Positions 1-7,136 of a stretch of DNA of 11,236 nt are shown here, one piece after another. The notes beneath the pieces are model-generated. The model saw only the letters and a program-made list of their open reading frames with translations. It was not told where the DNA came from and did no database searches. The stretch is from contig CALMVM010000523.1 in the NCBI GenBank assembly GCA_937873255.1, positions 309 through 11,544 on the forward strand. The letters are read 5' to 3'. This stretch comes from an uncultured Verrucomicrobiota bacterium (lineage in GTDB: Bacteria; Verrucomicrobiota; Verrucomicrobiia; Chthoniobacterales; SZAS-18). The position numbers and the translations under genes are program-made. Every line of letters begins with the position of its first letter. The stretch's first letter is position 1.

Positions 1-166
1 GGTCGCGCAACAGGGACCGACCGACCTCCAGCGGTGTCGGCAAAAGGTAATGCGGCACGCCCGACAACCAACTCACGCCCTGCCACGCCGCCAGCAGGCC
101 CACCGCGACCAGCAACGGCGGCAACCACCACGGCAGTGACGAGTTTCCCTGCCCGCGCCGGTTCAT
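1..166 (-). CDS. ABC transporter permease, N-terminal part (cut by window edge)
   Basis: This is the first 55 codons of a membrane permease of the nitrate/sulfonate/taurine/pyrimidine-precursor importer family (SsuC/TauC-like). The visible N-terminus starts MNRRGQG and then has a hydrophobic helix (PWWLPPLLVAVGLLAAWQG) followed by the loop GVPHYLLPTPLEV, which resembles the family's usual 'P..LLPSP..V' segment after the first helix. The ATG at 166-164 overlaps the TGA of the ATPase gene in a 4-nt ATGA arrangement, so translation of the two is probably coupled and they form one transporter. The rest of the protein, including the EAA loop that contacts the ATPase, lies outside the window, so family is well supported but substrate is not. 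Confidence 0.8.
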   Translation of the reverse strand, partial: MNRRGQGNSSLPWWLPPLLVAVGLLAAWQGVSWLSGVPHYLLPTPLEVGRSLLRD

Positions 167-945
167 CGCCCGTCGTCCTTTCCGCGCTGTCGCAGGAGAC
201 GTGACACCTCCCGCACCGCCTCGAAATATGCCTCGCTTTCCCGCGTCGAATCATCTCGCGGCGCGTTGAGTGCCACCGCGACCTCGCCGACGATTTGCCC
301 CGGACGACCGCCGAGCACCACCACCCGGTCCGCGAGGAAAACGGCTTCCGCCGCCGAGTGCGTCACGAACAGCGCGGTCCAGCCGTTCGCGTCGCGCAGG
401 CGAAGCAATTCGGCGTCGAGCCGCTGCCGGGTCAACTCGTCGAGCGCGCCGAAAGGCTCGTCCATCAACAGCAGCCGCGGCGAACCCGCCAGCGCCCGCG
501 CGACCGACACGCGCATCCGCATGCCGCCGGAGAGTTCGTGCGGATATTTGTCGGCGGCGTCCGCCAGGCCGACGAGCGCGAGGCGTTCGGCGGCGATTCG
601 CAGGCGATCGCGAGCGGATGCGCCGGAGAGTTCGGGGCCGAGGGCGACGTTCGCCGCCGCCGTGCGCCATGGCAGCAGGGTCGGATCTTGAAAAACGACG
701 GCGGTCCCTGCCCGCGCCTCGGCGGGAGAGCGGTCGTTGATCGTGACCGTTCCCCTCGTCGGGGCCAGCAGACCCGCAACGAGACGCAGGAGCGTGGTTT
801 TGCCGCCACCCGACGGCCCCACGAACGCTACAAATTCCCCATGGCGCACCGTCAGGTCGATCCCTTCTAGGATGTCCTCGCCGCGCTCGTAGGAAATGCC
901 GAGCCCGGTCAGGCGGACTTCCGCGCCTCGTGTTGCCGTTGTCAT
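163..945 (-). CDS. ABC transporter ATP-binding protein, SsuB/TauB-like
   Basis: A 260-residue cytoplasmic ATPase that energises the importer whose permease follows it. All nucleotide-binding motifs are intact: Walker A GPSGGGKTT (residues 43-51), Q-loop FQDP with Gln 86 followed by LLPW, signature LSGGM (138-142), Walker B LLLMDE (158-163), D-loop ALD (167-169) and switch histidine in VTH (196). The FQDPTLLPW and DEPFGALDELTR segments are typical of the nitrate/sulfonate/taurine/thiamine-precursor subfamily. I start at the ATG at 945, giving the usual short N-terminus before the first beta strand; an in-frame GTG at 1023 would add 26 residues that do not look like the family and would cover the divergent spacer. 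Divergent to the binding-protein gene at 1041, the likely partner. Substrate unknown. Confidence 0.93.
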   Translation of the reverse strand: MTTATRGAEVRLTGLGISYERGEDILEGIDLTVRHGEFVAFVGPSGGGKTTLLRLVAGLLAPTRGTVTINDRSPAEARAGTAVVFQDPTLLPWRTAAANVALGPELSGASARDRLRIAAERLALVGLADAADKYPHELSGGMRMRVSVARALAGSPRLLLMDEPFGALDELTRQRLDAELLRLRDANGWTALFVTHSAAEAVFLADRVVVLGGRPGQIVGEVAVALNAPRDDSTRESEAYFEAVREVSRLLRQRGKDDGR

Positions 946-1040
946 GGGTCCGAGCCGTCTGTCGGCGCGAACGCGGATTTTTGCCAAGGCTTTGTCGCTT
1001 TCATCGAACGGAAACGCTTTCACGCGCGAGACGCCCGATT
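946..1040. promoter_or_regulatory. Divergent intergenic spacer between ATPase and binding-protein genes
   Basis: This 95-bp gap separates two divergent genes of one probable transporter and must hold the start signals for both unless they lie inside coding sequence. A TTGCCA at 981-986 could be a -35 box for the plus strand, but no convincing -10 hexamer follows at 16-18 nt. No TPP riboswitch-like conserved core is visible, although the binding protein belongs to the NMT1/THI5 family. Two direct copies of CGCTTTCA (996-1003 and 1015-1022) are the only structured element. Confidence 0.45.
1010..1022. promoter_or_regulatory. Possible LacI/GalR-type operator (imperfect palindrome)
   Basis: Read on the minus strand the site is TGAAAGCGTTTCC, close to the TGAAA-(G)CG-TTTCA pattern bound by many LacI/GalR-family repressors, with the central CG. 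A second half-site TGAAAGCG lies 19 bp away (1003-996, minus strand), about two helical turns. The position between two divergent transport genes is suitable for shared control. No regulator gene is in the window, and a 13-bp match can arise by chance, so this is tentative. Confidence 0.3.
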
Positions 1041-2030
1041 ATGTTGGGGCGCATGCCGACCGCCGCTCTCCGGATCGTTCTTATCGTGGCTGCCGCAGTG
1101 CTGATGGCCGGCTGCGGCAAACAGAAAACGTCGTCCTCCCCGCTCAAAATCCGTCTCGCGCTCGACTGGTATCCCGAGCCCGAACACGGCGGATATTTCC
1201 AGGCGTTGGCGAAGGGATACTACAAGGACGCGGGCCTCGACGTGGAAATCCTCTCGGGCACCCCGCGACTCACCTCCGAGCGCCGCGTCGCCGCAGGGGA
1301 AGCCGAATTCGGCCTGTCGTCTTCCGATCAGGTGCTCGTCGCCTGCGAACGCGGCCTGCCGCTCATCGCGCTGACGACCACGCTCCAACACGACCCCATC
1401 GGCATCATGGTCCACGCCGACTCGCCGGTGCAGACGTTCGCCGACCTTTCCGGCCGCCGCGTGGCGGTGTCGCCGGGGTTTCTCTGGTTCCGTTACATCG
1501 TCCAACACTTCGGGCTGCACGACGTTCAGGAAATCCCACCCACGTACAGCGTGGCCAATTTCTTGCACGATCCGACGTATATTCAACAGGCATTCGTGAC
1601 CTCGGAGCCGTACTTCGCCCAACAAGGCGGAGCGCAAACCCGCACGCTGCTCGTGCGCGACGCCGGCTACGATGACTACCGCGTGCTGATCGGCCGGCGC
1701 GATTGGGTCGCGGCGCACCCGGACGAAACGCGCCGGCTCGTCGCGGCGGCGTTGCGCGGCTGGCGCGATTTTCTCGACTCACCCGATGCCGGGTTGGTAG
1801 AGATTCTCAAGCACAACCCGGAAACCACCCAGGCTCTGGCCGCCAACGGCGCGAAAGTCCTCCGGGAAGGCCATTTCGTGGACGGTTTCGCCGACCGGGG
1901 CGAGGCCATCGGGCAGATGACCGACCGACGCTGGCGGGAGCAGGCCGACGTTCTCAAGAGCATCGGCGCGCTGCCGGCCGGGTTCGAGCCGAGCAACGCC
2001 TACACGAACGATTTCCAGCCGAAGCCCTGA
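1041..2030 (+). CDS. NMT1/THI5-like ABC transporter substrate-binding lipoprotein
   Basis: A 329-residue periplasmic binding protein, probably membrane-anchored. Residues 1-25 form a lipoprotein signal with an Arg-containing start, a hydrophobic core and lipobox VLMAGC (Cys 25). The mature part begins with KIRLALDWYPEPEHGGY and continues to AKGYYKDAGLDVEI, the hallmark N-terminus of the NMT1/THI5-like/SsuA family that binds sulfonates, nitrate, hydroxymethylpyrimidine-type precursors and similar small molecules. The ATG at 1041 is chosen; an in-frame ATG at 1053 (residue 5) has a GGGG just upstream but very close to it, and would also leave a usable signal peptide. An upstream start at 930 would overlap the ATPase gene and add no signal. 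It is divergent from the ATPase/permease pair, its likely partners, and ends 6 bp from the convergent RidA gene. Ligand unknown. Confidence 0.9.
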   Translation: MLGRMPTAALRIVLIVAAAVLMAGCGKQKTSSSPLKIRLALDWYPEPEHGGYFQALAKGYYKDAGLDVEILSGTPRLTSERRVAAGEAEFGLSSSDQVLVACERGLPLIALTTTLQHDPIGIMVHADSPVQTFADLSGRRVAVSPGFLWFRYIVQHFGLHDVQEIPPTYSVANFLHDPTYIQQAFVTSEPYFAQQGGAQTRTLLVRDAGYDDYRVLIGRRDWVAAHPDETRRLVAAALRGWRDFLDSPDAGLVEILKHNPETTQALAANGAKVLREGHFVDGFADRGEAIGQMTDRRWREQADVLKSIGALPAGFEPSNAYTNDFQPKP

Positions 2031-2036
2031 GACGTG

Positions 2037-2516
2037 CTACTTTTTGTCGTCCTTCTCGGCCACCTCGACGGTCATCGCGATCTCGGTGAGCACGCCCTTC
2101 GGCAACGAGGCCACCCCGACCGCCGCGCGCGCGTGCCGGCCGGCGTCGCCCAGCAGCGCCACCAGCAAATCGGACGCCCCGTTGATGACCTGCGGCACAT
2201 CCACGAACTCCGGCGTCACGTTAACGTAGCCGTTGAGCATCACGACTTGTTTGATCGCGTCGAGCGAGCCGACGGCGGCTTTGACGACGGCGAGTTGGTT
2301 GAGCACGCACACCGCCGCCGAGGCGTAGGCGTCCTCAAGCGATTTGTCGCCGCCAGCCTTGCCGGTAATGAGGGTGCCGTCACCCTTGACCGAGATCGAG
2401 CCCGAGAGGAACAACAGGTTTCCAGAACGGCGGAACGGCAGGTAATTGCCCGCCCCGGCGGGTGGCGGAGGCAAAGTGTGGCCGAGGGAGTGGAGTTTTT
2501 CTTCGATCTGGCTCAT
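2037..2516 (-). CDS. RidA/YjgF/YER057c-family protein
   Basis: A 159-residue protein of the YjgF/YER057c/UK114 fold, whose best-known members (RidA) hydrolyse reactive enamine/imine intermediates; others act in pyrimidine or amino-acid breakdown. Recognisable segments are GHTLPPPPAGAGNYLPF near the N-terminus, LLFLSGSI, the helix LNQLAVVKAAVGSLD, then VMLNGYVNVTPEF, and the C-terminal RHARAAVGVASLP followed by LTEIAMTVEV. This pattern fits the longer, about 150-residue branch of the family, not the 125-130-residue RidA proper. The catalytic Arg of true RidA is not clearly in its usual place, so deaminase activity is uncertain. The ATG at 2516 precedes a family-like N-terminus. It lies 44 bp behind the old yellow enzyme gene on the same strand, so the two are probably co-transcribed. 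It stops with TAG. Confidence 0.9.
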   Translation of the reverse strand: MSQIEEKLHSLGHTLPPPPAGAGNYLPFRRSGNLLFLSGSISVKGDGTLITGKAGGDKSLEDAYASAAVCVLNQLAVVKAAVGSLDAIKQVVMLNGYVNVTPEFVDVPQVINGASDLLVALLGDAGRHARAAVGVASLPKGVLTEIAMTVEVAEKDDKK

Positions 2517-2560
2517 GGGCCTAAACTGACGCGGCCCCTCCCACAAGGCAACCCGGCAAG

Positions 2561-3643
2561 TCAGAACGCCCGTGCGTACTGCGGCGGAATGGTCGATTTC
2601 AGTGCCTCCTCCGCACCGAGTTCCCTCGCGGCGTGCAACGGCCAATAAGGATCGGTCAGCAGTCTGCGCGCGAGGAGCACGAGGTCCGCGCGGCCTTCGC
2701 GGATGATGGCGTCGGCCTGCCGTGGCTCGGTGATCATGCCCACGGCGGCGGTAGCCACGCCGGCCTCGCGGCGGACGCGTTCGGAGAGAAACACCTGGTA
2801 GTCGGGCGCGACGGGAATCCGCGCGTGCGGCACGTTGCCTCCGCTCGAACAATCGATGAGATCGACGCCCTCGTTTTTCAGGCGGCGCGCCAGCTCGACC
2901 GCATCGTCCGGGGTCCAGCCGCCCTCGGTCCAATCGGTCGCGGAAATGCGCATCGTCAGCGGGAGATTTTCGGGCCACGCGGAGCGCACCGCGCGGGTCG
3001 TTTCCAGTGTGAAGCGGACCCGGTTGTCGAACGACCCGCCGTATTCGTCGGTGCGCTGATTCGACAGCGGGGACAAAAATTGGTGCGCGAGGTAGCCGTG
3101 CGCGGCGTGGATTTCCAGCCAACGGTAACCGGCCGCCAGCGACCTCACCGTGCTGGCGCGGAACGCCTCGATGATGCCGGCGATTTCCTCCCGGCTCAAC
3201 GCGTGCGGCACGCGCTCGTTGGCCGGGTCGAACGCGAGCGCGCTCGGTCCGGCCGCCAGCCAGCCGTCGGCGGATTCCGGCACCTGCCCACGCCCCTCCC
3301 ACGGGCGATGCGTGCCGGCCTTGCGACCGGCGTGCGCGATCTGGATGCCGGAGACCGCGCCGTGGGCGGCGATGAAGCGGTTGACCCGGGCGAGAGGTTC
3401 GATCTGCGCGTCGTTCCACAACCCGGCGTCATGCGGCGAGATGCGACCCTCCGGCGTGACGGCCGTCGCCTCGCAAATGACCAGCCCCGCGCCGCCGACC
3501 GCACGCGACCCGAGGTGGACGAGGTGCCAATCGTTCATCACCCCCTGTTCGCACGAATACATGCACATGGGCGAAACGCCGATGCGGTTGCGCAGGGTGA
3601 TATCCTTGAGCCGAAATTCACTGAACAAATGAGGAGTGGTCAT
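2561..3643 (-). CDS. NADH:flavin oxidoreductase, YqjM-type old yellow enzyme
   Basis: A 360-residue FMN-dependent TIM-barrel ene-reductase that reduces activated C=C bonds (enones, nitro compounds) using NAD(P)H; cytoplasmic. Family signatures are complete: RNRIGVSPMCMYS with the YqjM-type redox-tuning Cys and the following Tyr, QIAHAGRKA with the two substrate-binding His, the barrel motif AAHGYLAHQFLSPLSNQRTD followed by EYGGSFDNR, and the C-terminal ARRLLTDPYWPLHAARELG with the Arg finger typical of the class. The start at 3643 gives MTTPHLFSEFRLKDITLRNR, matching the family N-terminus; the reading frame stays open far upstream but that extension is not family-like. Only 3 nt separate its start codon from that of the divergent binding protein. 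RidA follows 44 bp downstream. Native substrate unknown. Confidence 0.94.
   Translation of the reverse strand: MTTPHLFSEFRLKDITLRNRIGVSPMCMYSCEQGVMNDWHLVHLGSRAVGGAGLVICEATAVTPEGRISPHDAGLWNDAQIEPLARVNRFIAAHGAVSGIQIAHAGRKAGTHRPWEGRGQVPESADGWLAAGPSALAFDPANERVPHALSREEIAGIIEAFRASTVRSLAAGYRWLEIHAAHGYLAHQFLSPLSNQRTDEYGGSFDNRVRFTLETTRAVRSAWPENLPLTMRISATDWTEGGWTPDDAVELARRLKNEGVDLIDCSSGGNVPHARIPVAPDYQVFLSERVRREAGVATAAVGMITEPRQADAIIREGRADLVLLARRLLTDPYWPLHAARELGAEEALKSTIPPQYARAF
3631..3636 (+). promoter_or_regulatory. Ribosome-binding site of the second binding-protein gene
   Basis: GAGGAG ends 10 nt before the ATG at 3647 and supports that start over the in-frame ATG at 3629, which has no purine-rich stretch upstream. 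The site lies within the 5' leader region, opposite the upstream flank of the old yellow enzyme gene's start codon. Confidence 0.5.
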
Positions 3644-3646
3644 GAG

Positions 3647-4630
3647 ATGCGCAGACGGAATCGGCGCGGCATCGGCGCGAGGGCGTCCCTTGTTGCGTGG
3701 GTGATCTTCGCGGCGTTCGCGGTGGCGGCGCTTCGGGCGGGCGATCCCGTGCCGATCACCGTCCAGCTCGACTGGAAGCCGGGGATGCAGTTCGCCGGCC
3801 TGCTCCTGGCCCAGGAACGCGGCTGGTATCGGGAGGCCGGCCTCGACGTGACGATCCGCGCCAACGATTTCAAGCGCCCCTACGTGAACATCGTCGCGGA
3901 GGACGACCACACGGTCGGAACGTCCGAAGCGCGCACGCTGGTCGACGCGAGGGCGCACGGCCAACCGATCCGCGCCGTGGCGACGATGTTCCAGGCCTCG
4001 CCGGTGGTGTTGGTCAGCCTCAAGGCGCGCGGGATCCGAACCGCCGACGATCTCGACGGCAAGACCGTCGGCGTTCACCGCTTCGAGGACTTCGACATGC
4101 TGCGGCTGGCCTTCAAAAAATCCTTCGCGTCGCGCCAGGTCGGATTCGACTTCAAGGAATTGTTGGCCGGCGAGGTGGACGCCGTGCCGGGTTATGTCAT
4201 GGACGAACCGTTGCGACTCGCGCAAAGAGGCAACGAGGTCAACGTCCTGCCGGTGGACGCGTACGGGTGGGTCGACTACTCGCAGGTGTTATTCGTCAGC
4301 GAGGCGTTCCTGGCGAAGAACCCGGCGGCGTTGGAACGATTTCTCACCGTCACCTTTCGCGGCTGGCGCGCGGCGCTGGCAGACCCCGACGCCGCCGTAG
4401 CGATGATCGGCAAACAAGCTCCCGCAGATCTGAACGCGGCTTCCCTGCGCGAGGCCCTCCGCCGGATCGCGCCTCTGCTGACCAAGGAGTCGCCGCATCT
4501 CGGCTCGATGAAGGTCGAGACCTGGAAGCGGATCATCGCGGTGACGCCGGAGGGTGAACGCACGACGCGACAGGTCACCGTCGAGGATCTCGTCGATTTC
4601 CGATTTTTGCCGATGCTCGAAAAAGACTAG
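3647..4630 (+). CDS. NMT1/THI5-like ABC transporter substrate-binding protein (soluble type)
   Basis: A 327-residue periplasmic binding protein, a paralogue of the one at 1041-2030. The start MRRRNRRG, a hydrophobic stretch (ASLVAWVIFAAFAVAALRA) and a probable signal-peptidase I site near ALRA/GD make up an export signal; there is no lipobox Cys, so the product should be soluble in the periplasm. The mature protein starts with PITVQLDWKPGMQFAGL and QERGWYREAGLDVTI, the NMT1/THI5 signature, followed by VGTSEA, DLDGKTVGVHR and a C-terminal LFVSEAFLAKNP plus FRGWRAAL. No ABC permease or ATPase is adjacent on its strand; it may share the transporter at 1-945 or act with the TonB receptor, whose gene it meets tail to tail. 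Its TAG stop overlaps the receptor's stop. Ligand unknown. Confidence 0.88.
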   Translation: MRRRNRRGIGARASLVAWVIFAAFAVAALRAGDPVPITVQLDWKPGMQFAGLLLAQERGWYREAGLDVTIRANDFKRPYVNIVAEDDHTVGTSEARTLVDARAHGQPIRAVATMFQASPVVLVSLKARGIRTADDLDGKTVGVHRFEDFDMLRLAFKKSFASRQVGFDFKELLAGEVDAVPGYVMDEPLRLAQRGNEVNVLPVDAYGWVDYSQVLFVSEAFLAKNPAALERFLTVTFRGWRAALADPDAAVAMIGKQAPADLNAASLREALRRIAPLLTKESPHLGSMKVETWKRIIAVTPEGERTTRQVTVEDLVDFRFLPMLEKD

Positions 4631-7071
4631 AAGCGCAGCTTGACGGTCGCGTTCATGTGGAAGGGTTCGTTGGGATAAATCAGATCGTTGTTGGCGAACG
4701 TCGAGGGCGGCGTCCAGTTGCGGGCGTCGAGGATGTTGAAGAAATTCAGGCGTAGCTCGTAGTTTTTTTGCCGGTAGTAAAGGAAACCGTTCCAGGTCAC
4801 CTGCGCGGGAATGACGAGCGTGCCCTGGGTGTTGACGTTCACGTCGCCGGTCACCTGCGGACCGATGCCAATGCCGACGCCGCACGGGTGTTGTGCCACG
4901 ACGTAGGCGTTGAAAAGGATGTTGGGCACGTCGGGCAGGCGATAATCGCCTTTGGGCAACGTGGCGTAGTTCGGGCTGCCGACGCCGGTGCCGCTCGCGC
5001 CGTCCACGTTGACCCCGGAAGCGAAGGCGTCGAGGTAGTTTCCCGTCTCAGAGAACGGCGTGGACGCGCGGTAGTTCGCCGCCTGCCAGGTGAAATTCCC
5101 CGTGACGGCCAGATATTTGTTCGGTTGCCACGCGGCGTCCACGTCGACCCCGCGCGCGACGATGGCGGTCTCCCCGCCCCCGCGCGGTTGGAGTTGGGAA
5201 CGCGTCTGGTGATAAGCGGCGACGCCCGCGAAGAACGTGTCGTGAAACAGGCTAGCCTTCGCGCCGCCCTCGTAAAGTTCGCTCAGCCCCCGCAACGACG
5301 AGGCGGCGACGCGCGTGCGCAGATAATCGTCGCTCGCGCGGATGAACGGCAGCGCCCCCTGGTTGTTGACCGAATCGGTGCCGTTGACGCGGTCGTAGGT
5401 GAGGTAGAGCGAAACCCCCGGCCGCGGTTTGTACATGAGGCTGGCGAAGTACGATTCGTTGGCGATGAGCGTGGTGTCACGCCGCGCCGCGGCCAGCGGC
5501 CGGGTAGGATCGACGCTCTCCGGCTCCTGGTAATCCTGCGATGGGTCGAGCACCGGCCCGAGCACGGGTGAGCCCGATTGCGCGGCGATGATGTCGCAAC
5601 GCACGCCGAAAATGCCGTTGAGCCACGGCGTGAAATCCACGTTGTCCTGAAGGAAAATCCCACCCTGCTCGTAGTCCTCGACCACCGCCTGTCCCGAGCC
5701 TGCGGACGCGTAATACCCCGTTTTCCCCGGAATCGTCCGCTCAGGGCCGAACAGCGTCAGACGCGAAAAGACCGGCGTCGGCTCGCCGCCGCTCAGATCG
5801 TACACGGAAAACGGCTCGTTGAAAAACGCGGCGTAGCTGCGCGAATGCTCCGCGCGCACGCTGAAACCGGCGTCGAAATGATGGCGGAACACCACCCCTC
5901 CCCCCAGCCGGGTATCGAGCGCGAACTGGAACTCCGTGCGGTTCTCGAAGGCGATGTTGGAAGGCGAATATTCCGTGTAGCCGTAGGCGGATTGTTTGCG
6001 AGATTCGGTGGACTCGCCGTAGGTCGAGTTTTTCACGGTCAGCCCGGACAGGCTGAGCGTGGCGATCAATTGCCCCAGGTAACGCGACCCCGCCGCCGAA
6101 TCGCCCGGCGAGACGAGCGTCTGGTTATTGTGCAACGTGACGGTCTGGTTCGCGTAGGATCCATCCGCACCGGGATCGACCACGCCGACAAACGGTGCGT
6201 AACTCCCCAGAAACGGCCCCGCGATGTAGCGGCGGTTGTCGATGAGATCCTGCGTGACGCGATTGAAGCCGGCGTTTTCGTTGAACCGGCTCTCGTAAAA
6301 CTGGCTCGTCAGGTCCAGCCGCAGGATGCTCGCCGGCAGGTACGTCAGCGCGGCGAAAACGTCCTGCACGTCATCGACGACGTTGCGGTAGTAACCGTCC
6401 GCCTCCCGCCCGAGATAGCTGACGCGGTAGGCAAGTTTGCCGGGCACGAGCGGTCCGCTGGTGTCGACCTGCCATTGATAACGCCCGTACGATTCGCCGC
6501 CGCCGGCGAAGTCGCCGAGGACGGTCGTGATTTCCGTGTGCTGGCCGTCGAAAAACGGCAGCTTGGTCACGAGATTGACGTAGCCGCCCAGTCCGTGCGA
6601 CGGCGGTCCGTAGACGGCCGTGCCGGGTCCTTTGACCACGTCGATGGATTCCACCCCGTTGAAGCTCGGCGGGAAGCTACTGAAATAATAATGCTGCCGT
6701 TGCCCATTTTGATAAATCTCGGCCGGAACGCCGCGAATCTGCGGCAAACCCTCTGCGCCGAAGATCGAGGCGCTGTACGTGCCCGAGGCGAATTGGTCGA
6801 GCTGGTTGACGCTGGTGATTTGCCGAAAATCGACCTGCTCCTTGGTGATCGTGCTCACGTCGCGCGGGATGTCCACGATGTTTTGCTCGGTACCGTAGAC
6901 CGAGGTGAGCGGACGCGCCGACGGCAGGATGGACTCCTCTGGCGATACACCGACGATGGTCACGCGTTCGGCCGGGTCGGTGGGGCGTACCATGTCCTGC
7001 GCATGCGAGACCGGGGCAATAGCCGCCCACCCGACCAGGACCACCGCCGCGAGATGTTTGCAGATTGTCAT
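4627..7071 (-). CDS. TonB-dependent outer-membrane receptor, siderophore-receptor type
   Basis: An 814-residue outer-membrane beta-barrel that takes up a ligand using energy from TonB-ExbBD. Residues 1-25 are a signal peptide (MTICKHLAAVVLVGWAAIAP, cleavage near SHA/QD). ERVTIVGV (about 36-42) may be the TonB box. The plug domain spans about 58-175, with IPRDVSTITKEQV, a GLPQIRGVP segment and the conserved VESIDVVKGPGTAVYG. The long barrel follows and ends with LRLNFFNILDARNWTPP and a terminal ...NATVKLRF, the C-terminal Phe expected for BAM-dependent insertion. The plug and end resemble FhuE/Fiu-like siderophore receptors, yet the ligand cannot be assigned. The start at 7071 is chosen because it begins the signal peptide; the frame extends 31 codons upstream without a leader. 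It lies 65 bp behind eboF on the same strand. Confidence 0.93.
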   Translation of the reverse strand: MTICKHLAAVVLVGWAAIAPVSHAQDMVRPTDPAERVTIVGVSPEESILPSARPLTSVYGTEQNIVDIPRDVSTITKEQVDFRQITSVNQLDQFASGTYSASIFGAEGLPQIRGVPAEIYQNGQRQHYYFSSFPPSFNGVESIDVVKGPGTAVYGPPSHGLGGYVNLVTKLPFFDGQHTEITTVLGDFAGGGESYGRYQWQVDTSGPLVPGKLAYRVSYLGREADGYYRNVVDDVQDVFAALTYLPASILRLDLTSQFYESRFNENAGFNRVTQDLIDNRRYIAGPFLGSYAPFVGVVDPGADGSYANQTVTLHNNQTLVSPGDSAAGSRYLGQLIATLSLSGLTVKNSTYGESTESRKQSAYGYTEYSPSNIAFENRTEFQFALDTRLGGGVVFRHHFDAGFSVRAEHSRSYAAFFNEPFSVYDLSGGEPTPVFSRLTLFGPERTIPGKTGYYASAGSGQAVVEDYEQGGIFLQDNVDFTPWLNGIFGVRCDIIAAQSGSPVLGPVLDPSQDYQEPESVDPTRPLAAARRDTTLIANESYFASLMYKPRPGVSLYLTYDRVNGTDSVNNQGALPFIRASDDYLRTRVAASSLRGLSELYEGGAKASLFHDTFFAGVAAYHQTRSQLQPRGGGETAIVARGVDVDAAWQPNKYLAVTGNFTWQAANYRASTPFSETGNYLDAFASGVNVDGASGTGVGSPNYATLPKGDYRLPDVPNILFNAYVVAQHPCGVGIGIGPQVTGDVNVNTQGTLVIPAQVTWNGFLYYRQKNYELRLNFFNILDARNWTPPSTFANNDLIYPNEPFHMNATVKLRF

Positions 7072-7136
7072 CCGACGCACAGTGCGGATGGAATCCGGTC
7101 CGCCCGTGTGCGTCCAATCTTTTCCGAACCCGTACG
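7072..7136 (-). other. Short spacer between eboF and the TonB receptor gene
   Basis: A 65-bp gap between co-directional genes. I see no rho-independent terminator and no clear promoter, so read-through from eboF is possible. A small perfect inverted repeat, CGCAC-A-GTGCG (7076-7086), sits 4 nt before the receptor's start codon, where it could weakly occlude ribosome entry or be a protein site; it is too short to call. Confidence 0.35.

Noticed and set aside
981..1009. Sigma-70 promoter starting with TTGCCA
   Set aside because: No acceptable -10 hexamer is found at the right spacing.
946..1040. TPP riboswitch upstream of the THI5-like binding protein
   Set aside because: The conserved CUGAGA-type core and the second conserved arm are not present on either strand.
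2037..3419. A 460-codon minus-strand frame that could suggest a RidA fusion protein
   Set aside because: The N-terminal part is an out-of-frame reading of the old yellow enzyme gene. RidA has its own ATG at 2516 with a family-like N-terminus.
2633..4630. A 665-codon open frame on the plus strand that includes the second binding protein
   Set aside because: Its first half is antisense to the old yellow enzyme, is rich in Arg/Ala/His and has no family resemblance. The real gene starts at 3647 with a signal peptide.
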